A program made the position numbers and the translations under genes. The notes under the pieces were generated by a model. That model had not been told where the DNA came from. It saw nothing but the letters and a program-made list of their open reading frames with translations, and searched no databases. This document shows, one piece after another, positions 51,697 to 59,949 of a stretch of DNA of 64,000 nt (positions within the stretch are counted from its first letter, which is position 1; the number at the start of each line of letters is the position of its first letter). Source of the DNA: Aldehydirespirator sp965204415 (GTDB lineage Bacteria > Actinomycetota > Acidimicrobiia > Acidimicrobiales > Aldehydirespiratoraceae); contig CBDBEL010000001.1 of NCBI GenBank assembly GCA_965204415.1, positions 310,001 to 374,000 of the forward strand, given 5' to 3'.

Positions 51697-52833
51697 TCAC
51701 CGCTTCCTCTTCTTCTTGCGAGGACGGGGAATGACTGCGCCGGGCGACGAGGCCGCTGCAGGCCCAGCCGGCGACCCGGCCTTGCGCGCCGAAGCCGACC
51801 GCTTGGTCGCGGCCGACGATCCCAGCACCGCGTCGTCGGCCGCGACGGTGCGGGTCGGGCCGCCGCTGGCACCGCCGCGCAGGCGGATCCTCTCGGCCAT
51901 CTCGACGTAGAGGGGCTCGCGCTCCTTCATCTTGGCCACCACCGCGGCTGCTACGAACAACGAAGAATAGGTGCCCACGATGATTCCCACCAGCAGAGCG
52001 ATGGCGAACTCCTGCAGCGTCACCGCGCCCAGCACGAACGAGCCGATCACCAGCATCGACGCCACCGGAATCATCGACGTGATCGACGTGTTGACCGAGC
52101 GCATCAGAACCTGGTTGAGCGACAGGTTCATCATCTCGGTGTAGGTGTACCGGCCGGTCGCTGACACCCGGCCGACGACCTCGCGCACCTTGTCGTAGAC
52201 GACGATGGTGTCATAGAGCGAGTAGCCCATGATGGTCAGGAACGCGATGACGGTCGCCGGCGTGATCTCGAACTGGAACAGCGAGTAGAAGCCCACCGAC
52301 AGCACGATGTCGTGGGCCACGGCAAGCAGCGCCCCCACAGCCATCCTCCATTCGAGCCTGATGGCGATGTAGATGGCGACGAGGGCGAAGAACACGATCA
52401 GAGCGATCTGGGCCTTGGTGGTTGTCTCCGAGCCCCACGACGGGCCCACGGTCGTGACGCTGATGTCGTTGCCGGTCACGCCGGCCAGGCCGGCCAGGGC
52501 GTTGCGGACGCTGTCGACCGCCTCGGCCCCCTCGACGTCGGCCCGCACCCTTATCGTGTCACCGCCGACCGTCTGGATCTTGGCGTCGGCCGCGCCGGAA
52601 TCCCGCAGGGCGTCTCGCACCTCCCCCACCGACACCCCCGGCGCGGGCACCTCCCAGGACGTGCCCCCCTCGAACTCGATGCCCAGATTGGCGCCGAGGA
52701 TCGCGAGGCTGCCCAGACTGATGACCACCGCGGCCAGAGAGCCGATGAGGGCCCGCTTCCAGAGACCGGGGAAGTCGATCTGGTGGTCGCCGCGGTACGC
52801 GGAGGCCAGCCAGCCCAAGGCCCGGCCCGTCAT
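51697..52833 (-). CDS. secF: Protein translocase subunit SecF
   Basis: SecF, with SecD, uses the proton gradient to drive protein export. The 378-residue product has six transmembrane helices: the first near 27-48 (ALIGSLAAVVISLGSLAILG), a periplasmic domain starting LGIEFEGGTSWEV, and the cluster with AHDIVLSVGFYSLF, IMGYSLYDTIVVYDKVRE and SVNTSITSMIPV. A basic cytoplasmic tail ends in PRKKKRKR. ATG 52833 overlaps the secD stop (ATGA). Confidence 0.94.
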   Translation of the reverse strand: MTGRALGWLASAYRGDHQIDFPGLWKRALIGSLAAVVISLGSLAILGANLGIEFEGGTSWEVPAPGVSVGEVRDALRDSGAADAKIQTVGGDTIRVRADVEGAEAVDSVRNALAGLAGVTGNDISVTTVGPSWGSETTTKAQIALIVFFALVAIYIAIRLEWRMAVGALLAVAHDIVLSVGFYSLFQFEITPATVIAFLTIMGYSLYDTIVVYDKVREVVGRVSATGRYTYTEMMNLSLNQVLMRSVNTSITSMIPVASMLVIGSFVLGAVTLQEFAIALLVGIIVGTYSSLFVAAAVVAKMKEREPLYVEMAERIRLRGGASGGPTRTVAADDAVLGSSAATKRSASARKAGSPAGPAAASSPGAVIPRPRKKKRKR

Positions 52834-54272
52834 CGGGTGTCTCCCGGCTGCCGAGTCCCGGCCTGCAGGGCGGCGGGTATCCCGAAGCGGCCCGGATGGG
52901 CATACAGGCCCGAGCCTCGCGACAGGAGGCCGATCAGCGGGCCCATGAAGAAGTACGTCGCGATCAGGTCGAGGATGGTGGCCAGCCCCAGGTAGAGGGC
53001 GAAGCCCCGCACCGGGCCGGAAGTCAGCCAGTACAGGACGCCGGCCGCGATCAGCGAGGCGAAGTCCGCCTTGACGATGGTGGAGTAGGCCACCGGGAAG
53101 GCGCGGTCTACCGCGGAGCGCAATGTCCGGCCCGAGCGCACGTCCTCCTTGAGGTGCTCGAAGTAGACGACATTGGAGTCGACCGACACACCGATGGCCA
53201 CGATGAGACCGGTGACACCGGCCAGGGTCAGGGCAAGTCCCTGCGACTCGCCCAGCCAGGCGATGATCGTCCACAGCATCGCCCCCGACAACCCCAGGCT
53301 GGCGATGGCCACCAGGCCGAGCAGGCGGTAGTACACGATCAGGTAGGCCGAGACCACCGCGAGCCCGATGAGCCCTGCGAGGACACCCGCGGCGAGAGCG
53401 TCGGTGCCCAGCGACGCCGACACGATCTGGCTCTGCTGAGCCTCCAACTCCACGGGAAGGGCGCCGTAGTCCAGCACCAGGGCGAGATCTCTGGCCTCGT
53501 CCTCAGTGAATCGGCCGGAGATGGTGATCTCGGAACGCGCGAACGGCGAGAACACGGCGCTGTCGGCCTGGACCGCGGGCGCGCTCACCACCTCGTTGTC
53601 GAGTTCGATGGCCACCTGCCCGGTGGGGCACGACAGCTCGCGCCGGTGACATCGGGAGCTCACCGCGTTGAACAGGTCGATGCCCTCGGATCCTGGCTTG
53701 AACGTAGGCGCCACATGCCAGCCGATGAAGGACTGGAATTGGGCGACGGCACCCTCGAGGCTGTCACCGGCGACCGCGCTCGGGCCCAGCCGGTAGCGGG
53801 CCACGACGTTCCGGTCGTCGTCGTAGTTCGGCAGTATCACCTCGGCGTCGGCGGGCGCCTCGCCCTCGGTGAGGGCGAACAGACCCATGAGGGGATCTTC
53901 TGCGGCCGCCGCGGCGTAGTCAGCCTCGCCGATCACGCTGATCACGGGACGGAACCGCAGTTCCGCGGTCTGGCCCACCAGGTCGAGCGCCCTCTGCTGC
54001 TCATCGACCCCCGGAAGCTGGACGAGGATGTTGCCCCCCTGGGTGGATATCTCGGGCTCGGCGACGCCGAGGCCGTCGACGCGGTTGCGGATGATCTCCA
54101 CCGCCACTTCCAGCTCTTCGGGCTCCGGGGTCCGGGTCGGCTCCAGCACCACGCTGGCGCCGCCCTGCAGGTCGAGGCCGAGAAGGGGCTCGTTGCCGGA
54201 GACCAGCGTGTAGGCCACACCGCCTACGGCGACCACGACGATGGCGATGACATAGACGAGCTTGCGGCGCAC
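52830..54272 (-). CDS. secD: Protein translocase subunit SecD
   Basis: The 480-residue product has the N-terminal helix, the GLDLQGGASVVLEP motif, the periplasmic P1 domain (IIRNRVDGLGVAEPEI, ILVQLPGVDEQQRALD), GRFTEDEARDLALVLDYGALPV before the membrane cluster, and VSVDSNVVYFEHLKEDVRSG inside it. GTG 54272 starts MRRKLVYVIAIVVVAVG. It precedes secF and follows yajC, the normal translocase accessory operon. Confidence 0.94.
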   Translation of the reverse strand: MRRKLVYVIAIVVVAVGGVAYTLVSGNEPLLGLDLQGGASVVLEPTRTPEPEELEVAVEIIRNRVDGLGVAEPEISTQGGNILVQLPGVDEQQRALDLVGQTAELRFRPVISVIGEADYAAAAAEDPLMGLFALTEGEAPADAEVILPNYDDDRNVVARYRLGPSAVAGDSLEGAVAQFQSFIGWHVAPTFKPGSEGIDLFNAVSSRCHRRELSCPTGQVAIELDNEVVSAPAVQADSAVFSPFARSEITISGRFTEDEARDLALVLDYGALPVELEAQQSQIVSASLGTDALAAGVLAGLIGLAVVSAYLIVYYRLLGLVAIASLGLSGAMLWTIIAWLGESQGLALTLAGVTGLIVAIGVSVDSNVVYFEHLKEDVRSGRTLRSAVDRAFPVAYSTIVKADFASLIAAGVLYWLTSGPVRGFALYLGLATILDLIATYFFMGPLIGLLSRGSGLYAHPGRFGIPAALQAGTRQPGDTR

Positions 54273-54311
54273 GGCGCCTCCCGGTCCCGCCAGCGGCTCG
54301 GTGGAGACGCT

Positions 54312-54620
54312 CTAGGACTCGTCGTCTGCGGCTTCGTCGTCGGGTTCGGTGACCTCGTCGGCTGGCTCGACCACCTTGCCGGCTATGGAGTCCCGGGTGA
54401 GCTTCAACTCCACGTCAGGAGCCACCTCGAGCCAGACCACGGCCTCCTCGACCTCGACCACCACGCCGTGGATGCCGGCGTTGGTCACCACCTCGTCGCC
54501 CACTTGCAGGGAGCGAACCAGTTCCCGGCGAGCCTTCTCCCGCTTCTGCTGGGGACGCAGCAGCAGGTAGTAGAAGGCGCCGATGACGAGAATGAGGAAG
54601 AAGAACGAACCGATATCCAT
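54312..54620 (-). CDS. yajC: YajC, SecDF-associated membrane protein
   Basis: The 102-residue protein has one N-terminal helix (IGSFFFLILVIGAFYYLLL, 3-21), the signature RPQQKREKARRELVRSLQVGD, a small SH3-like part (VVTNAGIHGVVVEVEEA) and an acidic tail. Location upstream of secDF is typical. Confidence 0.93.
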   Translation of the reverse strand: MDIGSFFFLILVIGAFYYLLLRPQQKREKARRELVRSLQVGDEVVTNAGIHGVVVEVEEAVVWLEVAPDVELKLTRDSIAGKVVEPADEVTEPDDEAADDES

Positions 54621-54680
54621 TCCCTGAGCCTACGCGGCAGCGCTGGCGGGGAGGCACGACCTCACGGCGAGAAGTCATGT

Positions 54681-54719
54681 TTCCCGCTCTTGTTCGCTTC
54701 GCTCACGGGCCGCTCGGGC
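54681..54719 (-). repeat. 39-nt REP-like repeat, copy 7
   Basis: A near-perfect copy (reading TTCCCGCTCTTGTTCGCTTC on the plus strand and onward) occupies the gap between tgt and yajC. The similarity extends past the core into CACGGCCTCGCTCGGCG. Confidence 0.85.
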
Positions 54720-54759
54720 CACGGCCTCGCTCGGCGTCACGCGACCCGCCGACCGCGCC

Positions 54760-55884
54760 CTACCCGCTCGGCCTCTGGTTGAAGACGCGGCTGACGCCTG
54801 CGCGGAACTCGTCGAATGTCCCGGCCCGCACCGCGTCCCGCACCCCGTCCATGAAGCGCAGCAGCCACGCCAGGTTGTGGAGGGTGACGAGCCGGGCCGC
54901 GGTGGGCTCGTGCGTGACCAGCAGATGCCGCAGGTATCCCCGGGACCAGCGGCCGGCCGGGCTGTCCGGGAACGAGGGGTCGAGAGGCTCGTCGCTGCCG
55001 GCATGGCGGGCAGCCGAGAGGTTGTACCGGCCTGCGTCGCTGAGGACCGTGCCGTGGCGGCCCAGGCGAGTGGGCAGGACGCAGTCGAACATGTCGATGC
55101 CGCGGGCCACCGCCTCCACGATGCCCACCGGGTCGCCGAGGCCCATGAAGTACCGGGGGCTGTCGACGGGAAGGGCGGCGGTGCAGGACTCCAGGGCGGC
55201 CAGCATCGCCGGCCGCTCCTCGCCGACCGACAGCCCCCCCACCGCATACCCGTCGAATCCGACCTCCACCGTGCGCTCAGCAGACTCGCGCCGCAGATCG
55301 ACGTCGGCGCCGCCCTGGACGATGCCGAACTGGCACTGGCGCTGCGCCGCGTCGGGGTGGCCCAGGAAGGCGTCGCGGCCGCGCCGGGCCCATCCCGCGG
55401 TGCGGCGGACAGCCTCCTCGAGGACGGGCCGCTCCGCCACCGCCGAGGGGCAGACGTCGAGCACCATGGTTATGTCGGCGCCGATGAGCGCCTGCTCCGA
55501 CACCGCGTCCTCGGGTGTGAGGTGGCAGGGCGAGCCGTCGTAGACCGAGGCGAAGCTGGCGCCCTCGTCGTCCACGGCGGGGTCCAGCGAGTAGATCTGG
55601 TACCCGCCGGAGTCGGTGAGCACTTGACCCGACCAGTTGGCGAAGCCGTGGATGCCGCCCAAGCGGGCCACGGTCTCGGACCCGGGTCGCAGCATCAGGT
55701 GGTAGGTGTTGGCCAGCACCACCTCCACGCCGAGGGCCTCCAGGTCCGACGAGTCGAGGTGCTTCACCGCCCCGCGGGTGCCCACCGGCATGAAGCAGGG
55801 CGTGGCGAAACTGCCCCGCGCGGTGGTGACCGTCCCGGTGCGGGCCTGGCCGTACGTGCTCTGGACCTGGAAGTCAGCCCGCAT
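54760..55884 (-). CDS. tgt: tRNA-guanine transglycosylase lacking the zinc-site cysteines
   Basis: Tgt exchanges guanine-34 for preQ1 in the queuosine pathway. The 374 residues keep the TIM-barrel catalytic features: VLTDSGGYQIYSL (Asp near 91), FGIVQGG, GYAVGGLSVGE and MFDCVLPTRLGRHGT (nucleophile Asp near 267). The C-terminal zinc site is abnormal: where relatives have LDPxCxCxxC before the YSRAYLHHL block, this protein reads LDPSFPDSPAGRWSRGYLRHL, with no cysteine, although TLHNL keeps the later His. Either the site is lost or another residue set binds metal. ATG 55884 has GGGGAG upstream; GTG 55887 is the alternative. Confidence 0.88.
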   Translation of the reverse strand: MRADFQVQSTYGQARTGTVTTARGSFATPCFMPVGTRGAVKHLDSSDLEALGVEVVLANTYHLMLRPGSETVARLGGIHGFANWSGQVLTDSGGYQIYSLDPAVDDEGASFASVYDGSPCHLTPEDAVSEQALIGADITMVLDVCPSAVAERPVLEEAVRRTAGWARRGRDAFLGHPDAAQRQCQFGIVQGGADVDLRRESAERTVEVGFDGYAVGGLSVGEERPAMLAALESCTAALPVDSPRYFMGLGDPVGIVEAVARGIDMFDCVLPTRLGRHGTVLSDAGRYNLSAARHAGSDEPLDPSFPDSPAGRWSRGYLRHLLVTHEPTAARLVTLHNLAWLLRFMDGVRDAVRAGTFDEFRAGVSRVFNQRPSG

Positions 55885-55984
55885 CACGCTCCCCTCGGAC
55901 CCAAATTGGCGACGAAACGGGTATCAGACACCCAAAATCGGCCCCAATTTCGTGCTGGTGCCTGCCAGGGACCGGAAGCGCGCT
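55885..55984 (-). promoter_or_regulatory. Structured leader between queA and tgt with alternative pairings
   Basis: This 100-nt gap has lower GC than its neighbours. AAATTGG (55903-55909) pairs with CCAATTT (55944-55950), enclosing a hairpin GGGT-7 nt-ACCC (55919-55933). A competing stem ACGAAA (55912-55917) / TTTCGT (55948-55953) uses part of the same bases. Mutually exclusive stems upstream of tgt resemble a switch, but the sequence does not match the preQ1-I or preQ1-II patterns I know. Confidence 0.4.
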
Positions 55985-57100
55985 TCACGATCGGCCCCCG
56001 GCCGCGACGGCGGGCTCGGAGCGCTCGACGAACATGGCGTCGCCGAAGGACAGGAACCGGTAGCCCTGTTCCAGCGCGGCCGAGTACAGCGTGCGCCAGC
56101 GAGGTCCGACGAAGGCGTCGAGCAGGCACAGCAGGGTCGAGCGGGGCATATGGAAGTTGGTCATCAGCGCGTCGACGACTTGCCACGGATACGGCCGGCG
56201 GATGAACAGGCTGCTCCGGCCCGACGCCTCGCCGGTGGCCGCCCATGTCTCGAGGCAGCGCACGACCGTGGTTCCCACGGCCACGACTCGCTGGGCTCGG
56301 CCCAGCGCCTGCTGGACCTCCGGGGGCACGCAGTACTGCTCGGTGTGCATGTCGTGGTCGTCGAGGCGGGACGCGGTGATGGGGCGGAACGTGTCGAGCC
56401 CGACGTCCAGTTCCACCGCGACCACCTCGGCACCGGTGTCGCGCACCCGGTTGAGGAGCCCCTCGGTGAAGTGGAGGCCCGCGGTCGGGGCCGCGGCGGA
56501 GGCCGCCCTGCGGGCGTACACGGTCTGGTAGCGCTCGGGGTCGTCGATGCCGGAGCGGATGTAAGGCGGCAGCGGCACGGCGCCGATCTCGTCGAGCACG
56601 CCGAGCAGGGGGCGCCCGCCGGTATGGACCCGCACGACACGGCGTCCCTCCCCGAGGTCGTCAAGAATCTCTACGCCGACCCGCCCTTCACCAGTGTCGT
56701 TGCGGATCCTCATGCCGGCCTGGTCGGCTGGTTGCTCGGGCACGACGACCTCGCCGGAGTGCAGTCGGCGGGACGGGCGTACCAATGCCTCCCAGTGGTC
56801 GTCATCGCGTTCGCACAGCAACAGCACCTCCACCGCTCCCCCGGTGGCCCGGCGCAACCGCAGCCGGGCCGGCAACACCCGCGTGTCGTTGACCACCACG
56901 ACATCGCCGGGACCCAGCAGATCGGGAAGGTCGCTGACCCGGCGGTGCGAGACCTCGTCGGCACCGCCCACCAGCAACCGCGCCCGGTCCCGCTCCGCTA
57001 GTGGCGACTGTGCGACCGCACCGGCCGGCAGATCGTAGTCGAGGTCTTCCGGCCCGGCAGGCGGGTCGGCGGCCAGCGGCCGGTTCGTCGGCGCGGGCAC
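55985..57100 (-). CDS. queA: S-adenosylmethionine:tRNA ribosyltransferase-isomerase
   Basis: QueA transfers ribosyl from SAM to preQ1-modified tRNA. The 371 residues contain DYDLPAGAVAQSPLAERDRARLLV, VVVVNDTRVLPARL, APTAGLHFTEGLL, VELDVGLDTFRP and the final TNFHMPRSTLLCLLDAFVG blocks. It precedes tgt, giving the queuosine gene pair. The GTG start (57100) has no strong RBS; a slightly later start is possible. Confidence 0.93.
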   Translation of the reverse strand: MPAPTNRPLAADPPAGPEDLDYDLPAGAVAQSPLAERDRARLLVGGADEVSHRRVSDLPDLLGPGDVVVVNDTRVLPARLRLRRATGGAVEVLLLCERDDDHWEALVRPSRRLHSGEVVVPEQPADQAGMRIRNDTGEGRVGVEILDDLGEGRRVVRVHTGGRPLLGVLDEIGAVPLPPYIRSGIDDPERYQTVYARRAASAAAPTAGLHFTEGLLNRVRDTGAEVVAVELDVGLDTFRPITASRLDDHDMHTEQYCVPPEVQQALGRAQRVVAVGTTVVRCLETWAATGEASGRSSLFIRRPYPWQVVDALMTNFHMPRSTLLCLLDAFVGPRWRTLYSAALEQGYRFLSFGDAMFVERSEPAVAAGGRS

Positions 57101-57122
57101 GGGCGCGTCGGATCGAGTTCGT

Positions 57123-57389
57123 CTAGCGGTGCCGGACGCCCTTCACCGTGACGCCGGGGACCGTCTCGATGTCGTTGATGGCAGACTCGATGGCTTCGAC
57201 CAGCGTCGGAGCCTCACGGTCGAACTCGACAGACCTGTGCCGGATCGTGGCATCAGTACAGCCAGCCTCGTACAGGGCGTCGATCATCTCCCAATCCAAC
57301 AGATCGGCGCCCTCGGTCTCGATCTCGAAATGGTGCACGCTCGCGGCTTGCCCTACTACGGCGTGCTCCGGTGCCCGGGCTGTGCTCAT
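57123..57389 (-). CDS. Small unknown protein, second gene of a two-gene module
   Basis: This 88-residue protein has alternating strand and helix: VHHFEIETEGADL, MIDALYEAGCTDATIRHR, VEFDREAPTLVEAIESAINDIETVPGVTVKGV. I recall similar proteins with the ALYEAGCxDA and FDREAxSLxEAI patterns paired with a partner carrying an SHAW motif, in many bacteria, and suspect a toxin-antitoxin-like or regulatory module; I cannot name a family. ATGA overlap with the upstream partner. Confidence 0.6.
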   Translation of the reverse strand: MSTARAPEHAVVGQAASVHHFEIETEGADLLDWEMIDALYEAGCTDATIRHRSVEFDREAPTLVEAIESAINDIETVPGVTVKGVRHR

Positions 57390-57628
57390 GATGCCTCGCT
57401 CCTGCGCTCGCAGCGCCTGATCGCGGACCGTAGCCTACGGGCCTCGCGATGCGCAACGGCCGGCGTCTGATACACGGACAGGGTGCATTCGAGATGCCCG
57501 AGCGGGCAATCGGCCCGGGCCCAAGCATGGCTGCTGCGGCCTGCCGAGAGATGGACGACCCATCCTGCAGCTTCCATCTCCCGCACCGCCGCTTCGATCT
57601 CCTTGTTCGGATGGCGCGATCGTGGCAT
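57386..57628 (-). CDS. Small unknown protein with SHAW motif, first gene of a two-gene module
   Basis: This 80-residue basic protein reads NKEIEAAVREMEAAGWVVHLSAGRSSHAWARADCP and ends in an Arg-rich helix (EARRLRSAIRRCERR). The order helix, strand, SSHAW is reminiscent of the HicA fold (helix, then GSHH before a strand), but this is only a resemblance. It starts 15 nt after ruvB and is coupled by ATGA to the next gene, so it appears to ride in the ruvCAB operon. Confidence 0.6.
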   Translation of the reverse strand: MPRSRHPNKEIEAAVREMEAAGWVVHLSAGRSSHAWARADCPLGHLECTLSVYQTPAVAHREARRLRSAIRRCERRSEAS

Positions 57629-57643
57629 CGCCGAGACCGGCCG

Positions 57644-58741
57644 TCAGGTGAACAGGCCGGGCTGGGCTTCCGGGTTGGTCCCGGGCGCCTCCAGGCCCAG
57701 ATGGGCCCAGGCCGCGGCCATGGCCACCCTGCCCCTGGGTGTGCGCATCAGCAGCCCCTGCTGGATGAGGTACGGCTCGTAGACGTCCTCGACCGTCTCG
57801 GCTGGCTCGCTGACTGCGATGGCCAGCGTCGACAGTCCGACGGGACCGCCACCGAAGTTGCCGCACACCGCCTCCAGCACCCCCCTCGAAGCCCGGTCCA
57901 GTCCCAGCTCGTCGACCCCGAAGAAGGTCAACCCGTCGGTCGCGACCGTCGCGTCGACCCGGCCGTCGCGGTGCACCTCGGAGAAGTCGCGGACCTGCCG
58001 CAGTAGGCGGTTGGCTATACGGGGGGTGCCCCGGGCCCGCCGGGCGATCTCAGCTGCGCCGGGTGTGTCGATGGCGACGTCGAGAATCCCGGCGGTGCGC
58101 TCCACGATCGACACCAGGTCGTCGACGACGTAGAAGTCGAGCCGGGCCACCAGACCGAAACGGTCGCGCAGCGGCCCGGTGATCAGCCCGGTGCGGGTGG
58201 TCGCCCCGACGAGGGTGAACGGGGCCAGGTCCAAAGGAATGGAGCGGGCGGCGGGGCCCTTGCCCAGCACGATGTCGATGCGGAAGTCCTCCATGGCCGG
58301 GTAGAGCACCTCCTCGACCGGCCGGGGCAGGCGGTGGATCTCGTCGATGAACAGCACATCGCCGGGCTCGAGCTTGGTCAGCATGGCCGCCAGGTCGCCG
58401 GCCCGCTCCAGCGCGGGGCCGGAGGTGGACTGGAGGTGGGCGCCGAGCTCGTTGGCCACTATGTGGGCCAGCGTGGTCTTGCCCAGGCCCGGCGGCCCCG
58501 CGAACAGCAGGTGGTCGACCGGCTCGCGCCGCTTGCGGGCCGCTCCGAGCAGCACATCGAGGTGTCCCTTGAGCTCGCTCTGACCGACGAACTCCTCGAG
58601 GCTGCGGGGCCTGAGAGCGGCCTCGCCCAAGCGATCAGCGGGCAGCGGATCCGGCGACAGCAGTTCTCCGGCATCGGACTCCGAGCGCTCGGCCGCGGCA
58701 CCGTCATCGCGGTTGCGGGCCAGCGTCTCGGAGCGGGACAT
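57644..58741 (-). CDS. ruvB: Holliday junction branch migration ATPase RuvB
   Basis: The 365-residue AAA+ motor has LRPRSLEEFVGQSELKGHLDVLL at the start, Walker A GPPGLGKTTLA, Walker B LFIDEIHRL, GATTRTGLITGPLRDRFGL (arginine finger region) and the winged-helix domain with GGGPVGLSTLAIAVSE and EPYLIQQGLLMRTPRGR. It follows ruvC and ruvA. Confidence 0.96.
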   Translation of the reverse strand: MSRSETLARNRDDGAAAERSESDAGELLSPDPLPADRLGEAALRPRSLEEFVGQSELKGHLDVLLGAARKRREPVDHLLFAGPPGLGKTTLAHIVANELGAHLQSTSGPALERAGDLAAMLTKLEPGDVLFIDEIHRLPRPVEEVLYPAMEDFRIDIVLGKGPAARSIPLDLAPFTLVGATTRTGLITGPLRDRFGLVARLDFYVVDDLVSIVERTAGILDVAIDTPGAAEIARRARGTPRIANRLLRQVRDFSEVHRDGRVDATVATDGLTFFGVDELGLDRASRGVLEAVCGNFGGGPVGLSTLAIAVSEPAETVEDVYEPYLIQQGLLMRTPRGRVAMAAAWAHLGLEAPGTNPEAQPGLFT

Positions 58742-58768
58742 GATCGGCGACCCTACGCGCTCTGGCGG

Positions 58769-59377
58769 TCAGGCTGCACCGGCCAGCCGCCGCAGCGCCT
58801 CGCGCAGCAGCAGGCCGGCGTCGTCGCCGGCGGGCAGGTCGGCCAGGACGGCCCTGATCTCCTCAGTGCCGTAGCCCAGCCCGTCGAGGGCGGCCCGAAC
58901 GTCGATGCGGACATCGTCGTGAGCGGCGGCAGGCGCGGACCCGTTGGTGGCGGGGGGCGCCTCCATCTCGGGCAGGTCGAGGCGCGACTTGAGCTCGACC
59001 AGCATTCGCACCGCGGTCTTGGGACCCACTCCCGGCACCAGGCACAGCATGTCGACGTCGTCGGCGGCCACGGCCCGGCGGAGCCCGTCGGGATCGTGCA
59101 CGGCGAGGATCGACAGCGCCATGGTCGGCCCCACGCCGCGGGCGCCGATGAGCGCCTCGAACGTCCGCCTCTCGTCCAGCGTCGAGAAGCCGTACAGCGT
59201 CTGGGCGTCCTCGCGCACGATGTGGCTGATGTGGACGAACATCTCCGAGCCCGGCGCGCCCGCGGCCGCGGCGGTCCTGGGCGTGGCCTGCACCCGGTAG
59301 CCGACCCCGGCCACCTCCACCACCAGCTCGGCATCCGGCGACCGGGACAGCAGCACGCCCCGCAGCGACCCGATCAT
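58769..59377 (-). CDS. ruvA: Holliday junction DNA-binding subunit RuvA
   Basis: The 202-residue product has the N-terminal OB fold (MIGSLRGVLL, VEVAGVGYRVQATPRT), two helix-hairpin-helix motifs (ARGVGPTMALSIL and VPGVGPKTAVRMLVELK) and a C-terminal domain that contacts RuvB (VRAALDGLGYGTEEIRAVL). ATG 59377 overlaps the ruvC stop (ATGA). Confidence 0.95.
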   Translation of the reverse strand: MIGSLRGVLLSRSPDAELVVEVAGVGYRVQATPRTAAAAGAPGSEMFVHISHIVREDAQTLYGFSTLDERRTFEALIGARGVGPTMALSILAVHDPDGLRRAVAADDVDMLCLVPGVGPKTAVRMLVELKSRLDLPEMEAPPATNGSAPAAAHDDVRIDVRAALDGLGYGTEEIRAVLADLPAGDDAGLLLREALRRLAGAA

Positions 59378-59898
59378 CGGGCGCCACTCCCCACCGCGGC
59401 CCGCCCGGGCCGGCCCGGCGCCGCGGCGGAGGATCCCATGCGGGCCAAGTGGCACAGCGCCACCGCCACCGCGTCGGCGGCGTCAGCCGGACGCAGCAGC
59501 TCTCCGAGCCCCAGCAGGACCCGGACCATCTCGGCCATCTGCTGCTTGTCGGCGCCGCCCCAGCCGGCCACCGCCTCCTTGACCTCGTTGGGCGAGTACT
59601 CCACCACCTCGCAGCCGGCCGCAGCCGACTCCGCCATCACCACCCCCACGGCCTGCCCCACCGACATGGCGGTGGCCACATTCCGCTGGAACAGCACCCG
59701 CTCCACGGCGACCACATCGGGCTGCAGCTCGGCGATGAGCGAGCGGACGTCGGCCTGCAACTCGGCCAGCCGGGCGGCCCGGCCCATGTCGGCGGGCGTG
59801 CTCAGGACCCCGGCCGCCTCGGCCACCGGGCGGCGGCCCCGGCGCACCGCGCCGTACCCGCAGCGGGACAGGCCCGGGTCGATACCCAATACGAACAT
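59374..59898 (-). CDS. ruvC: Crossover junction endodeoxyribonuclease RuvC
   Basis: RuvC cuts Holliday junctions. The 174-residue RNase-H-fold protein has VLGIDPGLSRCGYG (first catalytic Asp near 7), AVERVLFQRNVATAMSVGQA (Glu), and DAADAVAVALCHLAR (Asp pair). ATG 59898 is at the start of the family consensus. Confidence 0.95.
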   Translation of the reverse strand: MFVLGIDPGLSRCGYGAVRRGRRPVAEAAGVLSTPADMGRAARLAELQADVRSLIAELQPDVVAVERVLFQRNVATAMSVGQAVGVVMAESAAAGCEVVEYSPNEVKEAVAGWGGADKQQMAEMVRVLLGLGELLRPADAADAVAVALCHLARMGSSAAAPGRPGRAAVGSGAR

Positions 59899-59949
59899 GT
59901 GCGCGACTCTATTGACCCCCTGCGACGAGTTCGCGGATGGCCGCAGCGT

